Source of the DNA: UBA4416 sp040387555
Lineage (GTDB): Bacteria > Bacteroidota > Bacteroidia > B-17B0 > Aurantibacillaceae
Direction of reading: 5' to 3'
Assembly (NCBI GenBank): GCA_040387555.1
Contig: JAZKDO010000003.1
Location: forward strand, 868,001-932,000
DNA length: 64,000 nucleotides
How positions within the stretch are numbered: position 1 is the stretch's first letter; every line of letters begins with the position of its first letter. Positions 8,967 through 16,652 of the stretch are shown here, piece after piece. The translations under genes were made by a program, and so were the position numbers. The notes under the pieces were generated by a model. It was not told where the DNA came from. It made no database searches and worked only from the letters and a program-made list of their open reading frames with translations.

Positions 8967-9836
8967 TTATTTGATCGCTTTTAAACTCAGATCCATGCTT
9001 TTCACGTGATGTGTTAAAGCGCCCACCGAAATAAAATCAACACCGCATTTTGCATACGAAGCAATTGTTTTTTCCGTAATTCCGCCGGAGCTTTCTATTT
9101 CATATTTATTACCAATTAAAGCAACAGCTTTTTTAGTATCAGCAATGTTATAATTATCAAGCATAATACGTTGAAAACCACCTTTATTTAAAATCAGTTT
9201 CACGTCATTCAAATTGCGTGTTTCCACCTCAATAGAAAGTTTCCTTCTTGTGTTTTTTAGATATGCATGAGTAGCATCAATTGCTTCAATAATTCCACCT
9301 GCAAAATCAATATGATTGTCCTTGATCATAATCATGTCATACAGTCCAAAGCGATGATTAGCTCCACCACCTATCACAACTGCCCACTTTTCAAAAAAAC
9401 GAAAACCGGGTGTCGTTTTGCGGGTATCAATCACTTTTGTTTTAGTGCCTTTACATAAATTTTGTAAATGATTCGTTTTGGTAGCTATAGCGCTCATGCG
9501 CTGCATGATGTTTAAAACAAGCCTTTCTAATGTCAAAAGCGTACGGGTATTCCCTTCCACTATAAAGGCAATATCACCAACTTTAACCTGATCACCGTCA
9601 TTAATAAACTGTGTGAATTTAAATTTAGGATCAACAATCTTAAAAATTTGTTTAGCCGCTTCTATTCCTGCAATGATCCCATTTTCTTTTACCAGTAAAT
9701 GACATTTGCCTTTTTTAGAAGCAGGAATGGTTGCTAAGGCAGAATGATCTCCATCACCTACATCTTCATGTAAGGTGTTTTGTACAAAGGTTTTAAAATT
9801 GAAATGTTTTTTGTGTTCTAAAATGTAATTATTCAT
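8967..9836 (-). CDS. nadC: Nicotinate-nucleotide pyrophosphorylase (carboxylating)
   Basis: Quinolinate phosphoribosyltransferase: converts quinolinate and PRPP to nicotinate mononucleotide, CO2 and PPi in de novo NAD synthesis. At 289 residues it has family length. The N-terminal half has EDVGDGDHS; the barrel carries LVLNIMQRMSAIAT, then DTRKTTPGFRFFEKWAV, GGGANHR, and IKDNH, which are the quinolinate/PRPP-binding signatures. The C-terminal ESSGGI and FISVGALTH motifs are present. The gene starts within the last 8 bp of the upstream DUF4783 gene, so the two are probably co-translated. nadA and nadB are not in the window. Confidence 0.96.
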   Translation of the reverse strand: MNNYILEHKKHFNFKTFVQNTLHEDVGDGDHSALATIPASKKGKCHLLVKENGIIAGIEAAKQIFKIVDPKFKFTQFINDGDQVKVGDIAFIVEGNTRTLLTLERLVLNIMQRMSAIATKTNHLQNLCKGTKTKVIDTRKTTPGFRFFEKWAVVIGGGANHRFGLYDMIMIKDNHIDFAGGIIEAIDATHAYLKNTRRKLSIEVETRNLNDVKLILNKGGFQRIMLDNYNIADTKKAVALIGNKYEIESSGGITEKTIASYAKCGVDFISVGALTHHVKSMDLSLKAIK

Positions 9837-10203
9837 TATCGTGTTCTATTCTGAACTGCGAAATTACATTTCCTCTCACTAATATGGAAATTCTATATTT
9901 TCCGGTTGCGGTATCTAAAGCACCGGTAATAAACTGTTGATTTCCGTTAACTATACTTGTATGGGAAGTTTGATAGTTTTTTACCTTATGTTTCAGAAAA
10001 AAGTCTTCAATCAGGGCCTGGGACTGTGATTTACTTAACAAATCTTCCTGATTTAACACTTTGATAGAAACCTTATCGGAAAAATGTTTAACAAGTTCAG
10101 ATGCACTACCTTGTTTGAGGGCATTAGCAATATCGTCGGTAATATCCTTCAAATTAAAGGATAAACTGAAAAGGCTAATTAAAGTAATAACAAATAGTTT
10201 CAT
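9829..10203 (-). CDS. DUF4783-type secreted protein
   Basis: A 124-residue protein with an N-terminal signal-like helix (MKLFVITLISLFSLSFNLKD), followed by an alpha+beta domain of the NTF2-like DUF4783 type: DIANALKQGSASELVKHFSD, a central helix ALIEDFFLKH, and strands ending in KYRISILVRG. In Bacteroidota this small periplasmic family is often found next to nadC, as here with an 8-bp overlap. The function is unknown; the shared operon suggests only co-expression. No metal-binding or catalytic residues stand out. Confidence 0.8.
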   Translation of the reverse strand: MKLFVITLISLFSLSFNLKDITDDIANALKQGSASELVKHFSDKVSIKVLNQEDLLSKSQSQALIEDFFLKHKVKNYQTSHTSIVNGNQQFITGALDTATGKYRISILVRGNVISQFRIEHDNE

Positions 10204-10270
10204 TAATATTGTAATTTGAGTCCATAAGAAGCAATTATTGTGCCTAAAACTAATGATATCTCTCCGATAA

Positions 10271-10744
10271 ATGAAAATACTGCTTATACAAATCGAAAAG
10301 ACAACTGATTCCTACCTGGTTGAAGGTGTTAAAATATATACAGAGCGTCTGAAAAATTATGTTTCTTTTAGCACGGAGACTATTACCATGCCAAAAAATG
10401 TTCGCCAAAAGCCATTTGATGAGCAAAAGAGGGCAGAAGCCACTGAAATACAAAAATTATTAGAGGCGTCTGATTTTCTGGTATGCATGGATGAACACGG
10501 TAAGCAGTTTACATCCTTACAATTTGCAGATTTCTTAAATAAAAGAATGGTGTCTGGCTGCAAGCGTGTAGTGTTTGTAATTGGGGGACCTTTTGGTATA
10601 GATAAATCTATTTTGGATAAAAGTTCTTACGTGTTGTCTTTATCCAATATGACATTTTCCCATCAAATGATTCGCTTGTTTTTTTGCGAACAATTGTATA
10701 GAGGATTTTCCATTCTGAAAAATGAGAAGTATCACCATGAATAG
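10271..10744 (+). CDS. rlmH: 23S rRNA (pseudouridine1915-N3)-methyltransferase
   Basis: A 157-residue SPOUT methyltransferase acting on pseudouridine 1915 in helix 69 of 23S rRNA, in intact 70S ribosomes. The C-terminal knot shows the SAM-binding motifs VIGGPFGID, then LSLSNMTFSHQMIR and the terminal YRGFSILKNEKYHHE, close to the family consensus. Length matches the E. coli enzyme (155). The gene is divergent from DUF4783-nadC with about 67 bp between. Downstream lies a repeat-rich stretch. Confidence 0.96.
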   Translation: MKILLIQIEKTTDSYLVEGVKIYTERLKNYVSFSTETITMPKNVRQKPFDEQKRAEATEIQKLLEASDFLVCMDEHGKQFTSLQFADFLNKRMVSGCKRVVFVIGGPFGIDKSILDKSSYVLSLSNMTFSHQMIRLFFCEQLYRGFSILKNEKYHHE

Positions 10745-11018
10745 CAGTTTTCTCGCAGAGTAACACAGATTAATTCGCAGAGGTACGCAGAGTCTTATGA
10801 GAGAAACTTCGAGATGACACCCGTGAAATCTGATAAAAACTATTTTACTTCTTTTTCAACAGGTTTTATTCGCAACGGTTTATCTGTGAAAATCTGCGAT
10901 TATATCCGCGAAAATCAGCGAGAAACTGTCCTCATTTTTATTCATCTGATTGTAGTTATGCAGCGTTTTGTCAGCAAAAAATTGCGATTTCTTCTGCGAA
11001 AATCTGAGAGAAACGGTT
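10745..11018. repeat. Repeat-rich intergenic stretch (GCGAAAATC/GCAGAG type)
   Basis: Two imperfect direct copies (10905-10928 and 10993-11017) share the pattern tcYGCGAAAATCnGmGAGAAAC. The left part (10750-10795) repeats TCGCAGAG/CGCAGAG words. This is non-coding sequence between the convergent rlmH and transketolase genes; an open 76-codon frame through it follows the repeats and is not taken as a gene. Confidence 0.5.
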
Positions 11019-11972
11019 TTATTTTCTTGCTATTACTTTATTAACAGCATCAATTATATTCACTGTATCCAAACCGTATTTTGTCATTAATTGGTCAGGC
11101 GTTCCGCTTTCCCCAAAACTATCATCTACCGCTACAAATTCCTGTGGAGTAGGTGTGTTTCGTGATAACAATTGCGCCACGCTGTCTCCTAAGCCGCCAT
11201 TCATTTGATGTTCTTCTGCAGTAACCACACATTTCGTTTTTGAAACAGATTTTAAAATCGCTTCAGTATCCAATGGCTTAATCGTGTGAATGTTAATTAT
11301 TTCGGCAGAAATACCTTGCTCCGCTAATTTTTCGCCTGCTTCAATGGCTTTCCAAACCATATGACCTGTGGCAATAATAGTGACATCTGTTCCTTCATTT
11401 ATCATCAGGGCTTTTCCTATTTCAAATTTCTGATCAGCAGGTGTAAAGTTTGGAACCGTTGGTCGTCCAAAGCGTAAATATACAGGCCCATGATAATCTG
11501 CAATAGCAATAGTAGCTGCTTTTGTTTGATTATAATCACAAGGATTTATAACGCACATGTGAGGTAGCATTTTCATCAAGCCAATATCTTCCAATATCTG
11601 ATGAGTTGCACCATCTTCTCCTAGAGTTAAACCGGCATGCGAAGCACAAATTTTTACATTTTTACCCGAGTAGGCAACACTCTGACGAATCTGATCATAC
11701 ACACGGCCTGTACTGAAATTAGCAAAAGTTCCTGTGAAAGGAATTTTTCCACCAATAGTTAAACCGGCCGCAATACCAATCATGTTTGCTTCTGCAATTC
11801 CCACCTGGAAAAAACGTTCAGGATTTTCTGCTTTAAAAGCATCCATTTTTAAGGAACCAATTAAGTCGGCGCAAAGTGCTACGACGTTAGGATTGGTTTG
11901 ACCTAATTGTTGCAAACCAGCTCCGAACCCGGAACGCGTATCTTTCTTTTCTGTGTAGGTGTATTTTTTCAT
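11019..11972 (-). CDS. Transketolase C-terminal subunit (pyrimidine-binding half)
   Basis: A 317-residue protein equivalent to the second half of a full-length transketolase (Pyr domain plus C-terminal domain). It shows DTRSGFGAGLQQL, the PERFFQVGIAEANM segment with the ThDP-activating Glu (in GIAEANM), the PFTGTFANFSTGR loop and SHAGLTLGEDGATHQ. It should pair with the N-terminal half at 13467-14315 to form a working transketolase of the non-oxidative pentose phosphate pathway. Split transketolases are known in several phyla and are usually adjacent. Here a VWA gene lies between the halves, on the same strand. Confidence 0.93.
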   Translation of the reverse strand: MKKYTYTEKKDTRSGFGAGLQQLGQTNPNVVALCADLIGSLKMDAFKAENPERFFQVGIAEANMIGIAAGLTIGGKIPFTGTFANFSTGRVYDQIRQSVAYSGKNVKICASHAGLTLGEDGATHQILEDIGLMKMLPHMCVINPCDYNQTKAATIAIADYHGPVYLRFGRPTVPNFTPADQKFEIGKALMINEGTDVTIIATGHMVWKAIEAGEKLAEQGISAEIINIHTIKPLDTEAILKSVSKTKCVVTAEEHQMNGGLGDSVAQLLSRNTPTPQEFVAVDDSFGESGTPDQLMTKYGLDTVNIIDAVNKVIARK

Positions 11973-11985
11973 AGTTGTATATTTT

Positions 11986-12016
11986 TGTCAGTCTGAGTGG
12001 AGAGTGGAGTCCAAGA
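11986..12016. repeat. Degenerate copy of the palindromic repeat
   Basis: TGTCAGTCTGAGTGGAGAG followed by TGGAGTCCAAGAC resembles the TGTCAGTTCGAGCGGAGTCGAGAAC family with an insertion and substitutions. It occupies the gap between the VWA and transketolase-C genes. Confidence 0.4.
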
Positions 12017-13417
12017 CTAGTTCAATTTAATATTGGTTGTTACTGCAGATGTTATAACGAATTTTTTTTCAATTGTATTTAATGTTTGCTTTGAGCTCTC
12101 GTAACGAAATTCCATTTTATAGTTTCCGGGTTGAAGATAAATAATTTCATTTTGTAAACTCATATTTAGGTTACAAACCCAGGTCATTTTTTTTCCGTCA
12201 TCAACAAAAATACTACCATAACCCGCCGCTCCCTTGGCAATGTAAGCGTTGCCTGAAGTTGGAATTTTAATGGTATTGGTGGTACTTTGTTGAATTTCAA
12301 CATCGTATAATTTAATACGGGGAAGTGTTAAAACTTCAATATCATATTTTCCAACAATATACTTATCTAACTTTCCAAAATCCTGGATATTTAAGGTGTT
12401 CATATCGCCTTTTTTTCGGATAACGCAGGTAGGATAATATTTGCTTAAAGTTCCTTCCAATTCGAGTTTTAAATAACCTTGAGGAGCATCCACCGGAATG
12501 ACATTGTGTTTTCCTTGCTGTATCGATATATTTTTTTTCTCTATGGGTGGGATGGTATGCACCATCAGATCATAAGTAATATTTGGAATTAATACGAGTG
12601 TATCAGGATTTCCGCGATGATTTAAAGTATGCAGGTAGTTGTATTTGACCTGTTTGGTGTTCGCATCATAAAAAGTCATGTTCACATCGGTCTCCGTAGG
12701 CTTTTTGAGAATGTCCAATAGATCAACTTGTACAGTGGTTTGAGAAATGGCTTCGGTTAGCACCAAATTCAATACATCTTTAAAGTTGGCTTCATTACTG
12801 ACGTCATAAAATTTACCCATGCAACCAAATACATCAGCAAACTTCACATCCAGTCCAACACCGATCACAAAAGGTCGCAGGAAAATTCCTTTTTTTTGGA
12901 GTTCCGCAGAAACCTGGCAAGGAACACCACCACATTCTTCAATTCCATCCGTGATTAAAATGATCATATTCCTGCAATTGCTACAAGGCGTGAAATCGGA
13001 AGCGCTTTCGCCTAATGAATAGGCAATTGGCGTAGTACCAAGTGGCTCCAATTTCTGAATGCGCTGTTTAATTAGCACTGCAGACTTTGAAGCAGTGGCA
13101 AAAGGAACTTCTAATTTAGTGTCTTTACAATCCCTGTTCGGTTTAATGAATGTTTGATGACCGTAACACCGCAATGCTAATTCTAAGTTGGGTATAGTTT
13201 TCAGACTGTCTAAAAACTCGCCCATTATTTTTTTTGCAACTTCAATTTTGATGTTACTATTCCAGGGAGCATACATGCTGTAGGAATCATCAAAAATAAA
13301 AAGAATGCGATTCGTTGGTTGAGCTGTTGAAAAGAGAAAGATGCAATTAAAAATAATAAAACTGACAACTGTTTTTAGTTGTAATTTTCTTGTTTTTAAT
13401 ATTTGCTTTTGCTTCAA
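12017..13417 (-). CDS. Secreted VWA-domain protein
   Basis: A 466-residue protein with an N-terminal hydrophobic signal (about 16-32, ending STAQ) and a von Willebrand factor A domain (about 37-225). The metal-ion site is complete: D43-x-S45-x-S47, the Thr of LGTTPIA, and Asp in LITDGIEE. Two Cys pairs (CSNC and ECGGVPC) suggest disulfides and an extracytoplasmic location. The C-terminal half is beta-rich, without a recognised domain or sorting signal. It lies between the two transketolase halves, 49 bp after tktN and 44 bp before tktC. No mechanistic link to transketolase is known, and binding partners are unknown. Confidence 0.8.
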   Translation of the reverse strand: MKQKQILKTRKLQLKTVVSFIIFNCIFLFSTAQPTNRILFIFDDSYSMYAPWNSNIKIEVAKKIMGEFLDSLKTIPNLELALRCYGHQTFIKPNRDCKDTKLEVPFATASKSAVLIKQRIQKLEPLGTTPIAYSLGESASDFTPCSNCRNMIILITDGIEECGGVPCQVSAELQKKGIFLRPFVIGVGLDVKFADVFGCMGKFYDVSNEANFKDVLNLVLTEAISQTTVQVDLLDILKKPTETDVNMTFYDANTKQVKYNYLHTLNHRGNPDTLVLIPNITYDLMVHTIPPIEKKNISIQQGKHNVIPVDAPQGYLKLELEGTLSKYYPTCVIRKKGDMNTLNIQDFGKLDKYIVGKYDIEVLTLPRIKLYDVEIQQSTTNTIKIPTSGNAYIAKGAAGYGSIFVDDGKKMTWVCNLNMSLQNEIIYLQPGNYKMEFRYESSKQTLNTIEKKFVITSAVTTNIKLN

Positions 13418-13466
13418 AATTTATCCTGTGTTTTATTAAAAACTAATCACTAAAAATTTACTAGTC

Positions 13467-14315
13467 TTAATAATCCGCTTCGTTCCCAACCAATTGATCC
13501 AATGCTTTTTGCAATTGTTCATCATTTGGCGCAGAACCATGCCATTTGTGAGTTCCCATCATAAAATCAATGCCGGCACCCATTTCTGTTTTCATAATAT
13601 TGATGATAGGTTTCCCTTTTCCAATAAATGTTTTTGCTTTTGCAAACCCTTCTAAAACAGAAGCCATATCATTTCCTTTTTCAGTTTCAATTACTTCCCA
13701 ACCAAACGCTTCAAATTTTGCTCTCAGGTTGCCAAGAGAAAGTACATCTTCAACATCACCATCAATCTGTCGTCCATTATAATCAATCGTTGCAATGTAA
13801 TTATCTACTTTGTTGGCGGCCGCATAAATAGCAGCTTCCCAGATCTGGCCTTCCTGTAATTCTCCATCGCCATGTAAGCTGTAAATGATAGAATTATCCT
13901 TGTTTAATTTTTTTGTAAGTGCTGCGCCAATTGCAACGCTCATTCCTTGACCCAAAGAACCGCTGGCAATCCGCACTCCCGGTAAATTATCATGAGTAGT
14001 TGGATGTCCCTGCAAACGTGAATTTATTTTACGGAATGTTTTTAATTCTTCTATTGGGAAATAACCGCAACGTGCTAATACACTATAAAATACCGGCGAA
14101 ATATGACCATTACTCAGGAAAAATAAATCTTCCCCGATTCCATCCATTGTAAATTTCTTAGGGTTATGATTCATTACACCATTGTACAATGCCACTAAAA
14201 ATTCGGTACAACCTAAAGAACCCCCCGGATGACCGGAACTAACGGCGTGAACCATACGAACGATATCGCGGCGTACGTGGATGCAAAGTGTCTGAAGTTG
14301 TGATATATCTGCCAT
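13467..14315 (-). CDS. Transketolase N-terminal subunit (ThDP-binding half)
   Basis: A 282-residue protein equal to the PP domain of transketolase: HAVSSGHPGGSLG near residue 23, then LHGDGELQEGQIWEAAIYAA and IDYNGRQIDG, the GDG...N ThDP/Mg signature, and FMMGTHKWHGSAP near the C-terminus. Together with the C-terminal subunit at 11019-11972 it would interconvert ketose and aldose phosphates (xylulose-5-P, ribose-5-P, sedoheptulose-7-P). It is the first gene of the apparent tktN-VWA-tktC group. The intergenic region upstream (14316-14585) is shared with the divergent ychF gene. Confidence 0.93.
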   Translation of the reverse strand: MADISQLQTLCIHVRRDIVRMVHAVSSGHPGGSLGCTEFLVALYNGVMNHNPKKFTMDGIGEDLFFLSNGHISPVFYSVLARCGYFPIEELKTFRKINSRLQGHPTTHDNLPGVRIASGSLGQGMSVAIGAALTKKLNKDNSIIYSLHGDGELQEGQIWEAAIYAAANKVDNYIATIDYNGRQIDGDVEDVLSLGNLRAKFEAFGWEVIETEKGNDMASVLEGFAKAKTFIGKGKPIINIMKTEMGAGIDFMMGTHKWHGSAPNDEQLQKALDQLVGNEADY

Positions 14316-14495
14316 AAGTATTGATTTTGCTGCAAAAATAACATTTGCTTAAGGGTTATAACGTTAATGTTAATAATAATAACAGGATGTTAAAAAATAA
14401 AAATGTTATAAGTTTTATAAACAGTGAACCTTGTAATTGTTAAAAACTGCGCAAGAATGCTAGTATTTATAGCAAATCTAAGTAAGCGATTTTAA

Positions 14496-14503
14496 TATAT
14501 TTG
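14496..14503 (+). promoter_or_regulatory. Putative -7 element upstream of ychF
   Basis: TATATTTG matches the Bacteroidota -7 consensus TAnnTTTG and is followed by C. No convincing -33 TTTG is seen. The leader to the ATG would be about 75 nt. Confidence 0.4.
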
Positions 14504-14585
14504 CAGATTCAAATAATTATAAAAAACCGGTTGAAAGGAATACTGTATTATTATCTGAACTTTTTAACTTTCAAAAAATAAAAAA

Positions 14586-15686
14586 ATGGCTTTAAAATGT
14601 GGAATTGTTGGGTTACCAAATGTAGGAAAATCAACCTTGTTTAATTGTTTAAGTAATGCAAAAGCACAGGCGGCAAATTTTCCGTTTTGTACGATTGAAC
14701 CAAATGTGGGAGTAATTACTGTTCCGGATGAACGTTTAACGAAGTTGTCGGAATTGGTAAAACCTCAAGCTATCTTACCAACAACGGTTGAGATAGTTGA
14801 TATTGCCGGACTTGTAAAAGGAGCCAGTAAAGGTGAAGGATTAGGGAATAAATTTTTAGCAAACATCAGAGAGTGTAATGCTATTTTGCACGTATTACGT
14901 TGCTTTGATGATGACAATATCATTCATGTGGATGGAAGTGTAAATCCTGTAAGAGATAAAGAAATTATTGATACGGAATTGCAGCTGAAAGATCTGGAAG
15001 CTGTTGAGGCAAAGTTAAAAAAGTTTGAAAAAGCCGGTAAACTAGGTAATGATAAAGAAGCTGTAAAAACATACAATACTCTATTAAGAATTAAGGAAAC
15101 ATTAGAGAGCGGACAATCGGCACGTGCCTGTAAATTAGAAGACAGCGAATTGCCATACATTTCAGATTTGCATCTGTTAACCGTTAAACCGGTGATGTAC
15201 GTGTGTAACGTAGATGAAGCTTCTGCTAAAACAGGTAACAAATATGTAGAGGCTGTAAAAGAAGCCGTAAAAGGTGAAGGTGCTGAAATTTTAGTAATCA
15301 CTGCTGCTATGGAAAGTGAAATTGCTTCTTTAGAAACATACGAAGAAAAACAAATGTTCCTTGGTGAAATGGGATTAGATGAACCGGGAGTGAACAAACT
15401 GATTAAGCAAGCGTATAGTTTGTTGCAATTACAAACTTACTTTACAGCAGGTGTAAAAGAAGTACGTGCATGGACGATAGAAAAAGGGATGACTGCTCCT
15501 CAGGCTGCAGGCGTTATTCATACGGACTTTGAAAAAGGATTTATCCGTGCGGAGGTAATCAGTTATAATGACTATATCACTTACGGTTCTGAAAATGCTT
15601 GCAAAGAAGTTGGTAAATTAAAAGTGGAAGGAAAAGAATATGTTGTAGCAGATGGAGATGTGATGCATTTTCGCTTTAACGTTTAA
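14586..15686 (+). CDS. ychF: Redox-regulated ATPase / ribosome-binding protein YchF
   Basis: A 366-residue Obg-family P-loop protein that prefers ATP to GTP. It has Walker A GLPNVGKSTLFN (9-20), NFPFCTIEPNVGVI, switch II DIAGLVKGASKGEGLGN, and NVDE in place of the NKxD guanine motif, which is the change that gives YchF its ATP preference. The C-terminal TGS domain contains YFTAGVKEVRAWTI and the end motif VADGDVMHFRFNV. It binds ribosomes and is linked to stress responses in other bacteria. It is divergent from the transketolase group. A palindromic repeat follows the stop. Confidence 0.97.
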   Translation: MALKCGIVGLPNVGKSTLFNCLSNAKAQAANFPFCTIEPNVGVITVPDERLTKLSELVKPQAILPTTVEIVDIAGLVKGASKGEGLGNKFLANIRECNAILHVLRCFDDDNIIHVDGSVNPVRDKEIIDTELQLKDLEAVEAKLKKFEKAGKLGNDKEAVKTYNTLLRIKETLESGQSARACKLEDSELPYISDLHLLTVKPVMYVCNVDEASAKTGNKYVEAVKEAVKGEGAEILVITAAMESEIASLETYEEKQMFLGEMGLDEPGVNKLIKQAYSLLQLQTYFTAGVKEVRAWTIEKGMTAPQAAGVIHTDFEKGFIRAEVISYNDYITYGSENACKEVGKLKVEGKEYVVADGDVMHFRFNV

Positions 15687-15695
15687 TTTGAATTT

Positions 15696-15718
15696 TGTCA
15701 GTTCGAGCGGAGTCGAGA
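15696..15718. repeat. Dispersed palindromic repeat, single arm
   Basis: TGTCAGTTCGAGCGGAGTCG continuing AGA is identical to the left arm at 2670-2692. It lies between ychF and the AIM24-like gene and was read through by the longest open frame of the latter. Confidence 0.75.
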
Positions 15719-15750
15719 AACTATTAATAAAACAAGAAACAATAAATAAT

Positions 15751-16527
15751 ATGAACAATCACGAAATAGATTACAAATTATTTGGAGAAGAAATGCAATG
15801 TGTGGAAATCGAACTGGATCCACAGGAAGCGGTGGTTGCCGAACCAGGCAGTTTTATGATGATGACCGATGGCATTCAAATGCAAACATTGTTTGGAGAT
15901 GGAAACCAAACCGGTTTCATGAGTAAATTATTTACAGCCGGTAAACGATTATTGACAGGTGAAAATTTGTTTATGACGGTTTACACTAATATCTCCCAAC
16001 AAAAACGCCAGGTAACATTTGCCGCACCTTATGCCGGAAAAATTATTCCAATGGATTTATCACATTTGGGACATAAAATCATTTGCCAGAAAGATAGTTT
16101 TTTATGTGCAGCTAAAGGCGTACAGGTTGGGATTGAATTTCAAAAAAAACTGGGCACTGGTTTATTCGGTGGTGAAGGATTCATCATGCAGAAACTGGAA
16201 GGTGATGGAATGGCATTTGTTCATAGTGGCGGGCACGTTATTGAAAAAACATTGCAGCCGGGTGAGATATTAAAAATAGATACAGGTTGTATCGTTGCAT
16301 TTACAAGTGATGTAAACTATGATATTCAATTTGTAGGAGGAATTAAAAATACGTTGTTTGGTGGAGAAGGTGTGTTTTATGCAGTACTTCGCGGGCCAGG
16401 TAAAGTTTGGATACAGACATTACCTATCAGTCGTTTAGCAAGTAGAATTTTATCTTATGGTTCAGGTGCGAGAAAAGAAGAAGGAAGTATTTTAGGAGGG
16501 TTAGGTAATTTATTGGACGGAGATTAA
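15751..16527 (+). CDS. AIM24 / TIGR00266-family protein
   Basis: About 258 residues from the ATG at 15751. An upstream TTG in the same frame would add 21 residues encoded by the repeat and is rejected. The sequence is Gly-rich and made of repeated beta strands: VVAEPGSFMMMTDGIQMQT, GLFGGEGFIMQKLEGDG, NTLFGGEGVFYAVLRGPGKV, which is the trp-RNA-binding-protein-like beta roll of the AIM24 family. Bacterial members have no firm function; the yeast namesake is mitochondrial. No signal peptide, so it is probably cytoplasmic. It stands in the same direction between ychF and parE, without tight coupling to either. Confidence 0.85.
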   Translation: MNNHEIDYKLFGEEMQCVEIELDPQEAVVAEPGSFMMMTDGIQMQTLFGDGNQTGFMSKLFTAGKRLLTGENLFMTVYTNISQQKRQVTFAAPYAGKIIPMDLSHLGHKIICQKDSFLCAAKGVQVGIEFQKKLGTGLFGGEGFIMQKLEGDGMAFVHSGGHVIEKTLQPGEILKIDTGCIVAFTSDVNYDIQFVGGIKNTLFGGEGVFYAVLRGPGKVWIQTLPISRLASRILSYGSGARKEEGSILGGLGNLLDGD

Positions 16528-16652
16528 TTGTAATATTTTTAAGCGTTTGGTTCTTATTTTTAATAAGTAACTGAATCTTAAAATTGAAATTAAAGTATGG
16601 TTATAGTTTTTGATACTAATCACTAAAAACTAAAAATTAAAAACTGATTAAG

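Noticed and set aside
10814..11044. 76-codon frame downstream of rlmH
   Set aside because: It follows the GCGAAAATC repeats and overlaps the end of the convergent transketolase gene.
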